DNA of 64,000 nucleotides, from contig NZ_AYZA01000004.1 in NCBI RefSeq assembly GCF_001436315.1, forward strand, positions 1 through 64,000, given 5' to 3'. The position numbers were made by a program, and so were the translations under genes. Source of the DNA: Ligilactobacillus aviarius subsp. aviarius DSM 20655. Its GTDB lineage: Bacteria; Bacillota; Bacilli; Lactobacillales; Lactobacillaceae. Shown here in pieces: positions 40,767-48,590 of this stretch (its first letter is position 1; each line of letters starts with the position of its first letter). The notes beneath the pieces were generated by a model. It did not search any database. It had not been told where the DNA came from and saw only the letters and a program-made list of their open reading frames with translations.

Positions 40767-41867
40767 ATGAGTAAAAAAAGAACATTGATTGAGGTAATTG
40801 TTCTTTTGTTAAGTGGATTAGTACTTTACTTCTTCACTTCGCATGATGCGTTTTTGTACAAACAAGATATTGGACGGGTCATTAAGGTTGAAAATGCCAA
40901 GCCGGTTCAAACCGAAGACGCATACGAAAATAAAGACGAAACAACCGAGCAATCATTAACGCTTAAAATCATTAATGGTTCGCGCAAAGGCGAAATCATC
41001 CACTTGAAGAATCAATTCTCCAAGTCAGGTGCTTATGATCAGGAATACTTCAAGGGGCAACAGGTCTTCTTGAAGCTGCACCATGATGGCGGTAAATTGA
41101 CCGCGGTCATTTCGCACTATAAGCGAGATACATACTTAGTAATGATGCTTTGGTTAGTCGTTGGATTACTTTACCTCACAATGCATGCAAAAGGATTAAG
41201 GGCATTGTTAAGTGTAGTAATTAACTTTGTGATCTTCTTAATTTTCGTTCAGATGGACGTTGATTTTGACTTTACGAACTTCTTCTGGTTGTTTGCAATC
41301 AGTGCGGTGTTATTTACAGGATTATCACTGATTCTTGTTATCGGGTGGAATAAGCAAACGCTGGTTTCATTCCTGTCAATTGTAATTGGAACGACAATGG
41401 CGATGGCAATCGGAATCGGAATTCTGAATTTGACAGGGAATAATGGAATCCATTATGAAGCGCTTGATTACGCGACCCAGCAACCAGAACAGCTTTTCTT
41501 GTCGGCGACGATTATTGGACTGTTAGGGGCAGTTTTGGATGCATCGACCGATATTGTTTCAACATTGTTTGAACTTAAACGAACCCAGCCGGATATTTCG
41601 GCAAAGCAGTTGTTCAAATCAGGCCAAGGTGTTGGGCATGCAATCATGGGACCACTGATTAATGTCTTGTTAATGATCTTCTTTGCTGAAACATTTGCAA
41701 TTGCCGTTCTTTACTTCAGAACAGGAAATACTTACGGATATACCTTTGCATGGGCAATGGGCCTGGGGGTGGCCCAAGCATTGATCAGTGGGATTGGAAT
41801 TACATTAGTGATTCCAACTGCAAGTTTCCTCTGTTCGCGTTTCTTAAGCAGAAGGAGGGCTGACTAA
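40767..41867 (+). CDS. YibE/F-family membrane protein (long)
   Basis: A 366-aa polytopic protein of the YibE/F-like family (PF07907). One N-terminal helix is followed by an extracytoplasmic beta-rich domain of about 100 residues. About six to seven helices come next, with the conserved GAVLDASTDIVSTLFELKRT region. Transport function is unproven. The start is ATG 40767 after GAGGTG. A longer frame from 40728 lacks a Shine-Dalgarno sequence. It overlaps the next gene by one base (TAATG). Confidence 0.85.
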   Translation: MSKKRTLIEVIVLLLSGLVLYFFTSHDAFLYKQDIGRVIKVENAKPVQTEDAYENKDETTEQSLTLKIINGSRKGEIIHLKNQFSKSGAYDQEYFKGQQVFLKLHHDGGKLTAVISHYKRDTYLVMMLWLVVGLLYLTMHAKGLRALLSVVINFVIFLIFVQMDVDFDFTNFFWLFAISAVLFTGLSLILVIGWNKQTLVSFLSIVIGTTMAMAIGIGILNLTGNNGIHYEALDYATQQPEQLFLSATIIGLLGAVLDASTDIVSTLFELKRTQPDISAKQLFKSGQGVGHAIMGPLINVLLMIFFAETFAIAVLYFRTGNTYGYTFAWAMGLGVAQALISGIGITLVIPTASFLCSRFLSRRRAD

Positions 41868-42643
41868 TGCCGTCAATTTTAGCATTAACGATCGTATTAG
41901 CTGTTTTAATGATGGTTTTTGGCGGAAAGCAGGGAACGTCATCGTTCTTTAGCGTTTTGCTGAACTTCGGAATTTTATTCGTAACCGTTATTTTAATTTC
42001 AAGCGGCTTTCCCCCGCTGCTGGTTTCGTTGTTTGCTGGGATCTGTATTTTGGCGACGACCATTTATATGGGAAACAGCGATGATCGCTCAACCAACATT
42101 GCGTTTGAAGCAACGATCATTGTCCTGGTCGTCATGATCATCATGATCGTTCCAATGGATCACTGGGCTCAGATCAAAGGCTTTTCAACGGAACAGTCGG
42201 ATGAAATCGAAGCATTCAACCTTTTGATTGGGATCAACTTTGAAAAGTTAGCAATCTCAACGGCGATTTTAAGTACGCTGGGAGCAATTTCAGAAGCCGC
42301 GATCGCCATTTCAAGCGGGTTGCAAGAAATTATCGATCAAAACCCTGACATTACCAAGAAAAAACTTTATCAAAGCGGAAGCAACATCGGCTCGCAAATT
42401 ATGGGAATGACCTTTAACACGTTGTTCTTCGGAATGTTTGGGAGTGACCTGGCGTTATTTGTTCTGCTGGCGAAGGTCCATGCCGGAATTGGATATTGTA
42501 TCAACGCGAAGATTTTTGTTTCTGAATGTATGCTGGTGCTGTATTCAGCCGTTGCGGTCATTTGCGTCATCATGATCACCACGTTTTTGATGGCTCACCG
42601 GCTTGAAAAACAGCAAAAAGCAAAAGAAAAAACAGAAGATTAA
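41867..42643 (+). CDS. YibE/F-family membrane protein (short)
   Basis: A 258-aa protein of the same family, lacking the extracytoplasmic domain. About seven helices are visible. LGAISEAAIAISSGLQEI corresponds to the partner's GAVLDASTDI region. It overlaps the first gene by one base, so the two probably form a heteromeric complex. The pair is typical of lactic acid bacteria. Confidence 0.85.
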   Translation: MPSILALTIVLAVLMMVFGGKQGTSSFFSVLLNFGILFVTVILISSGFPPLLVSLFAGICILATTIYMGNSDDRSTNIAFEATIIVLVVMIIMIVPMDHWAQIKGFSTEQSDEIEAFNLLIGINFEKLAISTAILSTLGAISEAAIAISSGLQEIIDQNPDITKKKLYQSGSNIGSQIMGMTFNTLFFGMFGSDLALFVLLAKVHAGIGYCINAKIFVSECMLVLYSAVAVICVIMITTFLMAHRLEKQQKAKEKTED

Positions 42644-42651
42644 TTTAAGAT

Positions 42652-42694
42652 AAGAAATAGGCTGCGGTCCTTGAAGGGCTGCAGCCTATTTCTT
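42652..42694. terminator. Hairpin between convergent yibF-like gene and def-like gene
   Basis: A perfect 14-bp stem AAGAAATAGGCTGC / GCAGCCTATTTCTT has a 15-nt loop. It overlaps the stop of the minus-strand gene. T-tracts are weak, but the stem ends are A/T. Confidence 0.7.
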
Positions 42695-43103
42695 AAATCA
42701 AAATTCCATTACAATGATCGATCTCATGTTGAATGACTTCAGCAATCAAATCGGTGAAATCTTGGGTTTGCCACTGGAATTGTTCGTTTTGAAATTTAAC
42801 CGTGATGTGCTTGAAGCGTTGCGTTGGCCGAACCCCATCAAGCGATAAGCAGCCTTCCGTTGTCTGGTAAGGGGTGTCCTGCGCAATGATTTCCGGATTG
42901 ATCATCATTACAGGCAATTTTCCAAGACCGAACACGATGATTCGCTTATGAATGCCGATCATGTTGGCAGCTAATCCGGCAGCCCGGTCAGAATTGGCAA
43001 TAAACGTTGCTTTTAAGTCTCGAACTGCTTGGATGTCAGCTGAAGTTGCCGGCGTTGATTTTTGTGATAAAAAATGAACGTCATGGATAATTTCTTTGAT
43101 CAT
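42693..43103 (-). CDS. def: Peptide deformylase-like protein (second type)
   Basis: A 136-aa protein of the peptide deformylase family, which removes the N-terminal formyl group from new proteins. The metal motifs EGCLS (83-87) and HEIDH (126-130) are intact. Motif 1, normally GxGxAAxQ, reads GLAANMIG (43-50), so the glutamine that stabilises the transition state is replaced. It is also shorter than the housekeeping enzyme (about 185 aa). Similar AANMIG paralogues occur in streptococci and lactobacilli. It is 12 bp after the DHH gene, in one operon. Confidence 0.8.
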   Translation of the reverse strand: MIKEIIHDVHFLSQKSTPATSADIQAVRDLKATFIANSDRAAGLAANMIGIHKRIIVFGLGKLPVMMINPEIIAQDTPYQTTEGCLSLDGVRPTQRFKHITVKFQNEQFQWQTQDFTDLIAEVIQHEIDHCNGILI

Positions 43104-43115
43104 GCTATTTTCCTC

Positions 43116-44204
43116 TTATTTATCTTTGAAAAGGGCAGCAAGTTTAGCGGCCGCTTCTTTGGAAATTGAATCGGCGAGGTTGCCGAGATTTTCGTCAGCC
43201 TGAGTTTGCGTTTCAGCATTGACTTGTGCTTGTTGTTTGACGGCTTCGACGATTTTCTTTTCGGCTTCTTCGATCGGGTTAAGCGGTAAAACGCCGCCGG
43301 CTGAATCCGCATGACCGCCGCCGTTGAAATACTTAGCAGCAAATTCAGCAACATCTAACTGACCATTGCTCCGAAGCGAAACGCTATGGGCGTCGATTAC
43401 CAATGCAGCTTCGACATCGTGCCGTTGAAGCAGGGCATGGGCAATTTCTGATTTGAAGTCGCTGGCATAGACAACGCCGAATGAGTGACCGTCAACGGTG
43501 AACTCAACAACATTTTTAAGGTGCTTGTCAAGGTAGCGTTGCCGCCGGCCGTTTAACGTATTGATCAATAACGTATTTTGGTCATGATACTGTTTCCAGC
43601 CTGTTTGATAAACCTTCGTTACAAATGACTGAGACTGGCTTAACGGATAAAACCAGAAAAGCTGGTTTAATTCATCGGCTGCTTTCCGTTCTTCGTTGCT
43701 CATGTTCGGATCATTTTGCCAATCCCAGGTATCATATGCCCGAATCAGTTCGACGATTTCTTGCAATTCCTGTTGGCGCGCAGTCGGAACGTTGGCAAAG
43801 TTGACCTGTTTGCTGACCCAGTCCCATACAAGACTCACGGCACTGGGATTGATTGCCGGATTAGCGGGTGAAATACAGTTGGCAGCATACTTTTGACGCA
43901 GTTCTTCTTCGCTTTCATGGTGATCAAAAATCAGCCAGTGGTTTGCAAAATGCTGTTCAAGCTGTTGGAATGAATAATCGCTGTCAGGCGTCATATCCAT
44001 AATGTAAATATCGCTGTACTTTTGAACATCGGGTTGGCGGAAGAACCGTTCAAGTTCCTGGTCAAGCCGGCCAGCCGAACACGTTGTTAAATCAAACGTC
44101 ACGTTACTGAATAACTCAGGTTGTAAGGCCTCCAAAAGAAGGGGAGCGCCAAAACCGTCTAAGTCGTTGTGTGAAATTAATTTAATGTACTGTTGTTTTT
44201 TCAA
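43116..44204 (-). CDS. DHH-family phosphoesterase
   Basis: A 362-aa protein. The DHH domain has ISHNDLDGFGA (about 10-20), MDMTPD (about 69-74) and IFDHHE (about 91-96). The C-terminal DHHA1 part carries FNGGGHADSAGG. Family members hydrolyse nano-RNA, pAp or cyclic dinucleotides. This short soluble form has no membrane or GGDEF part, so it is not GdpP. The exact substrate is not predictable. The start is TTG behind GAGG. The -10 TATAAT at about 44251-44256 on the minus strand is plausible. Confidence 0.82.
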   Translation of the reverse strand: MKKQQYIKLISHNDLDGFGAPLLLEALQPELFSNVTFDLTTCSAGRLDQELERFFRQPDVQKYSDIYIMDMTPDSDYSFQQLEQHFANHWLIFDHHESEEELRQKYAANCISPANPAINPSAVSLVWDWVSKQVNFANVPTARQQELQEIVELIRAYDTWDWQNDPNMSNEERKAADELNQLFWFYPLSQSQSFVTKVYQTGWKQYHDQNTLLINTLNGRRQRYLDKHLKNVVEFTVDGHSFGVVYASDFKSEIAHALLQRHDVEAALVIDAHSVSLRSNGQLDVAEFAAKYFNGGGHADSAGGVLPLNPIEEAEKKIVEAVKQQAQVNAETQTQADENLGNLADSISKEAAAKLAALFKDK

Positions 44205-44275
44205 TCTTGTTCCTCATATTTCTAATTTTCTGAATCTAAAATCATGCTAATTATAGCATATCAAAGCCCGTCAGT

Positions 44276-44304
44276 TTGACGATGATTGCTAATTTGGGTA
44301 TCAT
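44276..44304 (+). promoter_or_regulatory. Promoter of acyltransferase/GT8 cluster
   Basis: The -35 TTGACG (44276-44281) and -10 TATCAT (44299-44304) are separated by 17 bp, 44 bp before the first gene of the cluster. Confidence 0.7.
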
Positions 44305-44347
44305 ACTTAAAAGGAGAATAGTCTGAAATTAAGGACGGGATCGGATT

Positions 44348-45121
44348 TTGGCAAAAAACAAGATTCAATATTTTACTGGGTTTGATGAAGACCTGGTTGA
44401 AACTGCCGACCAGAACTATCAGCTTAAAGACAACTTTAAGTGGATTCGAACTGATTGGCAATTTAATTTTTTAGCGACCGTGATATCAGCTGGGGCCAAA
44501 GCCTTTGGATACGGCTTTAACAAGCTGGTCTTAAGGCAGCGGTTTGCGAACTTAGACGTCCTCAAGCCATATCGCGGCCAGGGATATTTTATTTATGCCA
44601 ATCACACGCAGCCGGTGGGTGATGTTTTTTTGCCAATGCTTGCAGGAGGGGCCCGTAAGTACTATGTAATTTGTGCCCAAGCTAACTTAGGAATGCCGAT
44701 CATCGGACCGTTGCTTCCTTATGGCGGGGCAATGCCGATTCCGTCAGATATTCATCAACTTCCTTCTTTAATTAAGGCAGTTGATTATCATATCAAACAG
44801 GGTGATTTTGTAACGGTGTATCCCGAAGCCCATGTGTGGCCGTATTACACGGGAGTTCGGCCGTTTTCAGAAGCTGCTTTCCATTTTCCAATCACAACGA
44901 ACGCGCCATCGTTTGTAATGACCAACACTTATCAAAAAGCGCGGCGAGAAAATCGACCGCAAATGATTACGTATTTTGATGGCCCAATTTATCCTGATTC
45001 GACCCTTCCGCGGAAAGAGCGGCAGCGGAAATTAATGCAGGACGTTAAGCAGCAAATGGAAAAGCGGGCGGCGTTAAGCGACGTTGAATATGTTAAGTAT
45101 GTCAAACGAAAGGAAAAGTGA
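44348..45121 (+). CDS. PlsC-like lysophospholipid acyltransferase 1
   Basis: A 257-aa membrane-associated acyltransferase of the PlsC/LPLAT superfamily. The NH motif at residues 85-86 (YANHTQPVGD) corresponds to NHxxxxD but has one extra residue before the Asp. The second block is VYPEAHVWPYYTGVRPF (from about 157), in place of the usual FPEGTR. The acyl acceptor is unknown. The start is TTG after AAGGACGGG. It opens a five-gene cluster with two GT8 enzymes and a second acyltransferase, suggesting a glycolipid or acylated glycan (inference). Confidence 0.8.
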   Translation: MAKNKIQYFTGFDEDLVETADQNYQLKDNFKWIRTDWQFNFLATVISAGAKAFGYGFNKLVLRQRFANLDVLKPYRGQGYFIYANHTQPVGDVFLPMLAGGARKYYVICAQANLGMPIIGPLLPYGGAMPIPSDIHQLPSLIKAVDYHIKQGDFVTVYPEAHVWPYYTGVRPFSEAAFHFPITTNAPSFVMTNTYQKARRENRPQMITYFDGPIYPDSTLPRKERQRKLMQDVKQQMEKRAALSDVEYVKYVKRKEK

Positions 45122-45131
45122 AATTAACGGC

Positions 45132-45959
45132 ATGAATCTTCTATATTGCGGTGATCAAAATATTCAAGACGGATTATTGATTTCGATTTTGTCACTGCTG
45201 AAACATGAACCAGATGAACTTCATATTTACATTATGACAATGGAGCTTCATACCGCAGAAAAGGATTACCATGCAATTCCTGATCGGACGATTTCATTTT
45301 TGAATCAGTTAGTGCAACGGACCAATCGGCATAGTTTTGTTAAGAAGTATGACTGCACGGCCTTGTTTGAACGGCAAATTCCGCGAAAGAATATGGGGAC
45401 GCGTTTTACCCCGTATGCAATGTTACGGCTCTTTGCCGACCAGCTTCCTGACCTGCCAGCGAGATTGCTTTATCTTGATAGTGATGTTGTTTGTCGGAAA
45501 GATCCGCGTGAATTTTATCACCAAGATATTACCGATGTTGAATTTGTCGGGGTGCTGGACTATTATGGCCGCTGGTTTTTCCATCATAGTTTAACGCACT
45601 TGGATTACATTAATTCCGGGGTGCTCTTGTTAAATATGGAAAAAATCAACCAAACCAAATTGTTTGAACGGGCGCGGGAAAGGTGTGTGAAGCGCTGGAT
45701 GTTTATGCCGGATCAGTCAGCGCTCAATAAGTTGGCTCAGGCGAAACGGATCGCCCCGCGGAAGTATAACGAACAGCACCAGTTGCATGCCGATACCGTT
45801 TTTCAGCATTTTACAACGAGTTTTAAGTTTTTCCCGCTATTCAAGATCCAAACGATCAAACCGTGGGAAGTTCAGCAAGTTCACGATGTTCTTGGAATTC
45901 ATGAATATGATGATATTTTAAATGAATATCAACAGTTAGTCCCGAATTTGGCAAAATAA
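45132..45959 (+). CDS. Glycosyltransferase family 8 protein A
   Basis: A 275-aa retaining GT-A enzyme. MNLLYCGDQNIQDGLLISIL is the nucleotide-binding start. The DxD metal motif is LYLDSDVV (D116/D118), followed by INSGVLLLN (160-168) and PDQSALN (D194). GT8 enzymes use UDP-glucose, UDP-galactose or related donors; the acceptor here is unknown. The start ATG 45132 matches the family N terminus. Upstream in-frame ATGs at 45099 and before overlap the previous gene, and no start has a strong Shine-Dalgarno sequence. Confidence 0.88.
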   Translation: MNLLYCGDQNIQDGLLISILSLLKHEPDELHIYIMTMELHTAEKDYHAIPDRTISFLNQLVQRTNRHSFVKKYDCTALFERQIPRKNMGTRFTPYAMLRLFADQLPDLPARLLYLDSDVVCRKDPREFYHQDITDVEFVGVLDYYGRWFFHHSLTHLDYINSGVLLLNMEKINQTKLFERARERCVKRWMFMPDQSALNKLAQAKRIAPRKYNEQHQLHADTVFQHFTTSFKFFPLFKIQTIKPWEVQQVHDVLGIHEYDDILNEYQQLVPNLAK

Positions 45960-45973
45960 GAAGGCGAATAAAA

Positions 45974-46942
45974 ATGAAAAATGAAGTTATTCCAGTATTT
46001 TTAACCATTGATGACGGTTTTGCAAAGTATACAAGTGTAATGATCCGGTCGATCATTGAAAATGCAGCGCCCCAAGACCATTACAAAATTTGGATCATCC
46101 ATCGCGGTTTAAGTGACGCGAACCGGCAAAAACTTGAAGGAATGGCGACCGCCAATGTTGAGGTTGAAACACATTTCTTAAAGGCTGATCTGAGTCGCAT
46201 TGCTAACCGGGAAGAAAATTATTTACGGCTTGATTTCTTTACATTATCGATTTTTTATCGTCTGTTCTTAGCCGATGAATTTCCGGAATATGATAAGGCA
46301 ATTTACCTTGACTGTGATGCGGTCGTTCCCGGTAATTTGGCTGATTTATATCGGATCGACCTTGGAAATAACCTGATTGGGGCTGCGCCGGATCATTCAA
46401 TTTGGCATGTTCCGGGAATGATCAAATACATTGAAGGCGCCCTTGGAATTCCATATAAGACGTATATTAATTCAGGAGTGCTGCTGATCAATATGAAAGC
46501 CTTTCGCGAAGAACATTTTACGGAACACTTTCTCAATGTAATGAATAAGCACTACTTTGCCTGCATTGCACCTGATCAGGATTATTTGAATATGATGTGT
46601 CGCGACCGCATTTTATATCTTGATGAAACGTGGAATGCAATGCCCAAAGATCATCAGTATGATGCTGAAAAACTGACAGCTCCCCAATTGGTCCACTATA
46701 ATTTGTTTTATAAACCATGGCACTTTGATAATGTAATGTATGAAAATTATTTCTGGAAATATGCGGATGCAACGCCTTACGCCCAAGAGATCCATGCTGA
46801 AAAGGACAACTTTACGGACGAACAACGCCGCGGCGAAGTTGAAAAACTTGATAAGCTGATGGAACGGGCAGCGGCATTGCCAGCAACGGAAGGGACATTT
46901 AGAAAGGTTATTGCACAAGGAGAACGAATTAAGTTATGTTAA
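45974..46942 (+). CDS. Glycosyltransferase family 8 protein B
   Basis: A 322-aa GT8 enzyme, diverged from its neighbour. IPVFLTIDDGFAKYTSVMI starts the fold, with DxD YLDCDAVV (D113/D115), YINSGVLLIN (164-173), PDQDYLN and the metal-binding HYNLFYKPWH near residue 240. A charged helical C-terminal extension of about 50 residues follows. AAGAAGGCG precedes the ATG. Its last 7 bp overlap the second acyltransferase gene. Confidence 0.9.
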   Translation: MKNEVIPVFLTIDDGFAKYTSVMIRSIIENAAPQDHYKIWIIHRGLSDANRQKLEGMATANVEVETHFLKADLSRIANREENYLRLDFFTLSIFYRLFLADEFPEYDKAIYLDCDAVVPGNLADLYRIDLGNNLIGAAPDHSIWHVPGMIKYIEGALGIPYKTYINSGVLLINMKAFREEHFTEHFLNVMNKHYFACIAPDQDYLNMMCRDRILYLDETWNAMPKDHQYDAEKLTAPQLVHYNLFYKPWHFDNVMYENYFWKYADATPYAQEIHAEKDNFTDEQRRGEVEKLDKLMERAAALPATEGTFRKVIAQGERIKLC

Positions 46943-47817
46943 TTTTTCCGAATCGGGATCAAGTGATCGCGAATATTAAGCAGAATATTAAGGACGGAAA
47001 CTTCAATAAAAAGGTTGAAGTTGACGATCCGCAGTTATCGAATAAGGAGCGGTTGGAGCTGATCAGCCAGTACTTTGACCGCCGCAAGACTTTATTTGGA
47101 AAAGCAGAAAATGTTGTTGCGCGAACAATTTACCGGGCAGTTACCTGGGCAGAAAACACGAAAACGGAAATTGTCGGCTGGGAAAACCTTAAGGGTCTCG
47201 ATCCGCATAAGGGCGCGGTGATTACCAGCAATCACTTTAATCCGTTGGAGAATACAATTATCCGTAAAATGACGGAAAAGCTTCATAAGCGGTTGTACAT
47301 TGTTAGTCAGGATACTAATTTTGGAATGAAGGGACTTGTCGGATTTCTTTTAAACAACGTTGATATCATTCCGTTAAATACCAGTATTGAATATTTAGGC
47401 CGAACTTTTCCGAAATTGATCAAACAAACGATTGATGCTGGAAACTACATTTTGATCTATCCTGAAGAAGAAATGTGGTTTAATTACCGGAAACCGCGAC
47501 CGTTTAAGCGGGGAACATATTATTATGCGGCCCAAGCCGGAGCGCCGATTATTTCATGCTTTGTTGAGCTGCATGATCTTGAAAGTTTTGAGCCCAACGC
47601 GAAGGGGCAAATTCACCGCGTCAAAGCGACGTTACACATTTTGCCGATAATTTCCCCTGATCCGCATAAATCAGCCCGGGAGAACAGTATCTGGATGATG
47701 GAAAAGGACTACGAGCAAAAGAAAGCAGCGTATGAAGCAGCATACGGAAAGAAATTGACGTATGATTTTCATCCGGAAGATATCGCCGGATGGGTTGGAC
47801 CTCAAGATAAAAAATAA
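46936..47817 (+). CDS. PlsC-like acyltransferase 2
   Basis: A 293-aa protein of the same superfamily as the cluster's first gene. NHFNPLEN (99-106) stands in for NHxxxxD, and LIYPEEEMWFNYRKPRPF (from 173) for FPEGTR. The catalytic histidine is present, but its usual aspartate partner is replaced (PLEN), so a variant mechanism or acceptor is likely. An extra N-terminal region of about 80 residues precedes the domain. It overlaps the GT8 B gene by 7 bp. Confidence 0.78.
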   Translation: MLIFPNRDQVIANIKQNIKDGNFNKKVEVDDPQLSNKERLELISQYFDRRKTLFGKAENVVARTIYRAVTWAENTKTEIVGWENLKGLDPHKGAVITSNHFNPLENTIIRKMTEKLHKRLYIVSQDTNFGMKGLVGFLLNNVDIIPLNTSIEYLGRTFPKLIKQTIDAGNYILIYPEEEMWFNYRKPRPFKRGTYYYAAQAGAPIISCFVELHDLESFEPNAKGQIHRVKATLHILPIISPDPHKSARENSIWMMEKDYEQKKAAYEAAYGKKLTYDFHPEDIAGWVGPQDKK

Positions 47818-47831
47818 AGAAGGATGGATCA

Positions 47832-48530
47832 ATGAAAAAATGTCCGCAGTGTGGATTTGAAAATCAACCGCATAATCAGTTTTGCAAACAATGCGGGGCA
47901 AAGTTAACAGCTGATGAAGATCAGCCGATGACACGGGAAGCCGCAAAGGAGAAGAGCAGCAAGCGAAAGCGCAAAGTGATTTACCTTGTAATTGCAATTA
48001 TTCTAATTTTAATTCTTGTGCTTTTTGGAATTGCGCAGGCGACGGGGAAGCATTCATCTAAGTCGCCGGCTTCAACTTCGCCTAAGACGGAGAAAAAGGC
48101 TTCTTCAGTTGCTAAAAAATCCCCAACAACGGCTGCTTCTTCGACAGCTGCAAGTGCCAATTCAGGGAGACAAACGGCAATTCAAACCATGCCGGATGTT
48201 AATACAAAGAACCTGACGACCCAACAAGTTAATAAGTGGGTCTATGCTAATATCATGGCAGATTGGAATAAGAATAACACGGATGAACCGCCATTGACGC
48301 CGGCTGATCAGGATGCATTTATTTTTGGTCAAAGTACAGATGACCATGGATGCGTTGAGATTCAGGTTCAAGAAAATCACCAAAGTGCATTTATGAAGAG
48401 TATTCATGCTGATCCGGAATCCACGCCGACAATTGGATGGTATCGAATCAACGCTCAAGGGTACTTGCAACAGGGAGCTCCTGGAAGCGACAATTGGAAT
48501 ACAATTGCGCAAAACTATCAGGAACCGTAA
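47832..48530 (+). CDS. Zinc-ribbon membrane-anchored protein
   Basis: A 232-aa protein. A cytosolic zinc ribbon with cysteines at 4, 7, 18 and 21 (CPQC...CKQC) is followed by a basic stretch (KEKSSKRKRK) and one membrane helix (about 48-69). A Ser/Thr/Ala/Lys-rich linker (70-120) leads to a small extracellular domain with WVYANIMADWNKNN. This architecture is common in lactobacilli, and the outer domain is unassigned. It lies 14 bp after the acyltransferase, in the same operon, ending at the 48542 terminator. Confidence 0.78.
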   Translation: MKKCPQCGFENQPHNQFCKQCGAKLTADEDQPMTREAAKEKSSKRKRKVIYLVIAIILILILVLFGIAQATGKHSSKSPASTSPKTEKKASSVAKKSPTTAASSTAASANSGRQTAIQTMPDVNTKNLTTQQVNKWVYANIMADWNKNNTDEPPLTPADQDAFIFGQSTDDHGCVEIQVQENHQSAFMKSIHADPESTPTIGWYRINAQGYLQQGAPGSDNWNTIAQNYQEP

Positions 48531-48541
48531 TTTTAGCAATC

Positions 48542-48574
48542 AAAAAAAAGCTTGCCATCTGGCAAGCTTTTTTA
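48542..48574. terminator. Bidirectional terminator
   Basis: A perfect stem AAAAAGCTTGCCA / TGGCAAGCTTTTT has a 2-nt loop and A/T runs on both sides. It serves the zinc-ribbon gene and kup. Confidence 0.9.
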
Positions 48575-48590
48575 TTATTCATTTAAACAA

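Noticed and set aside
43100..43354. 84-aa minus-strand frame overlapping the DHH gene end
   Set aside because: Alternate frame of the DHH phosphoesterase 3' end; lysine-rich low-complexity product.
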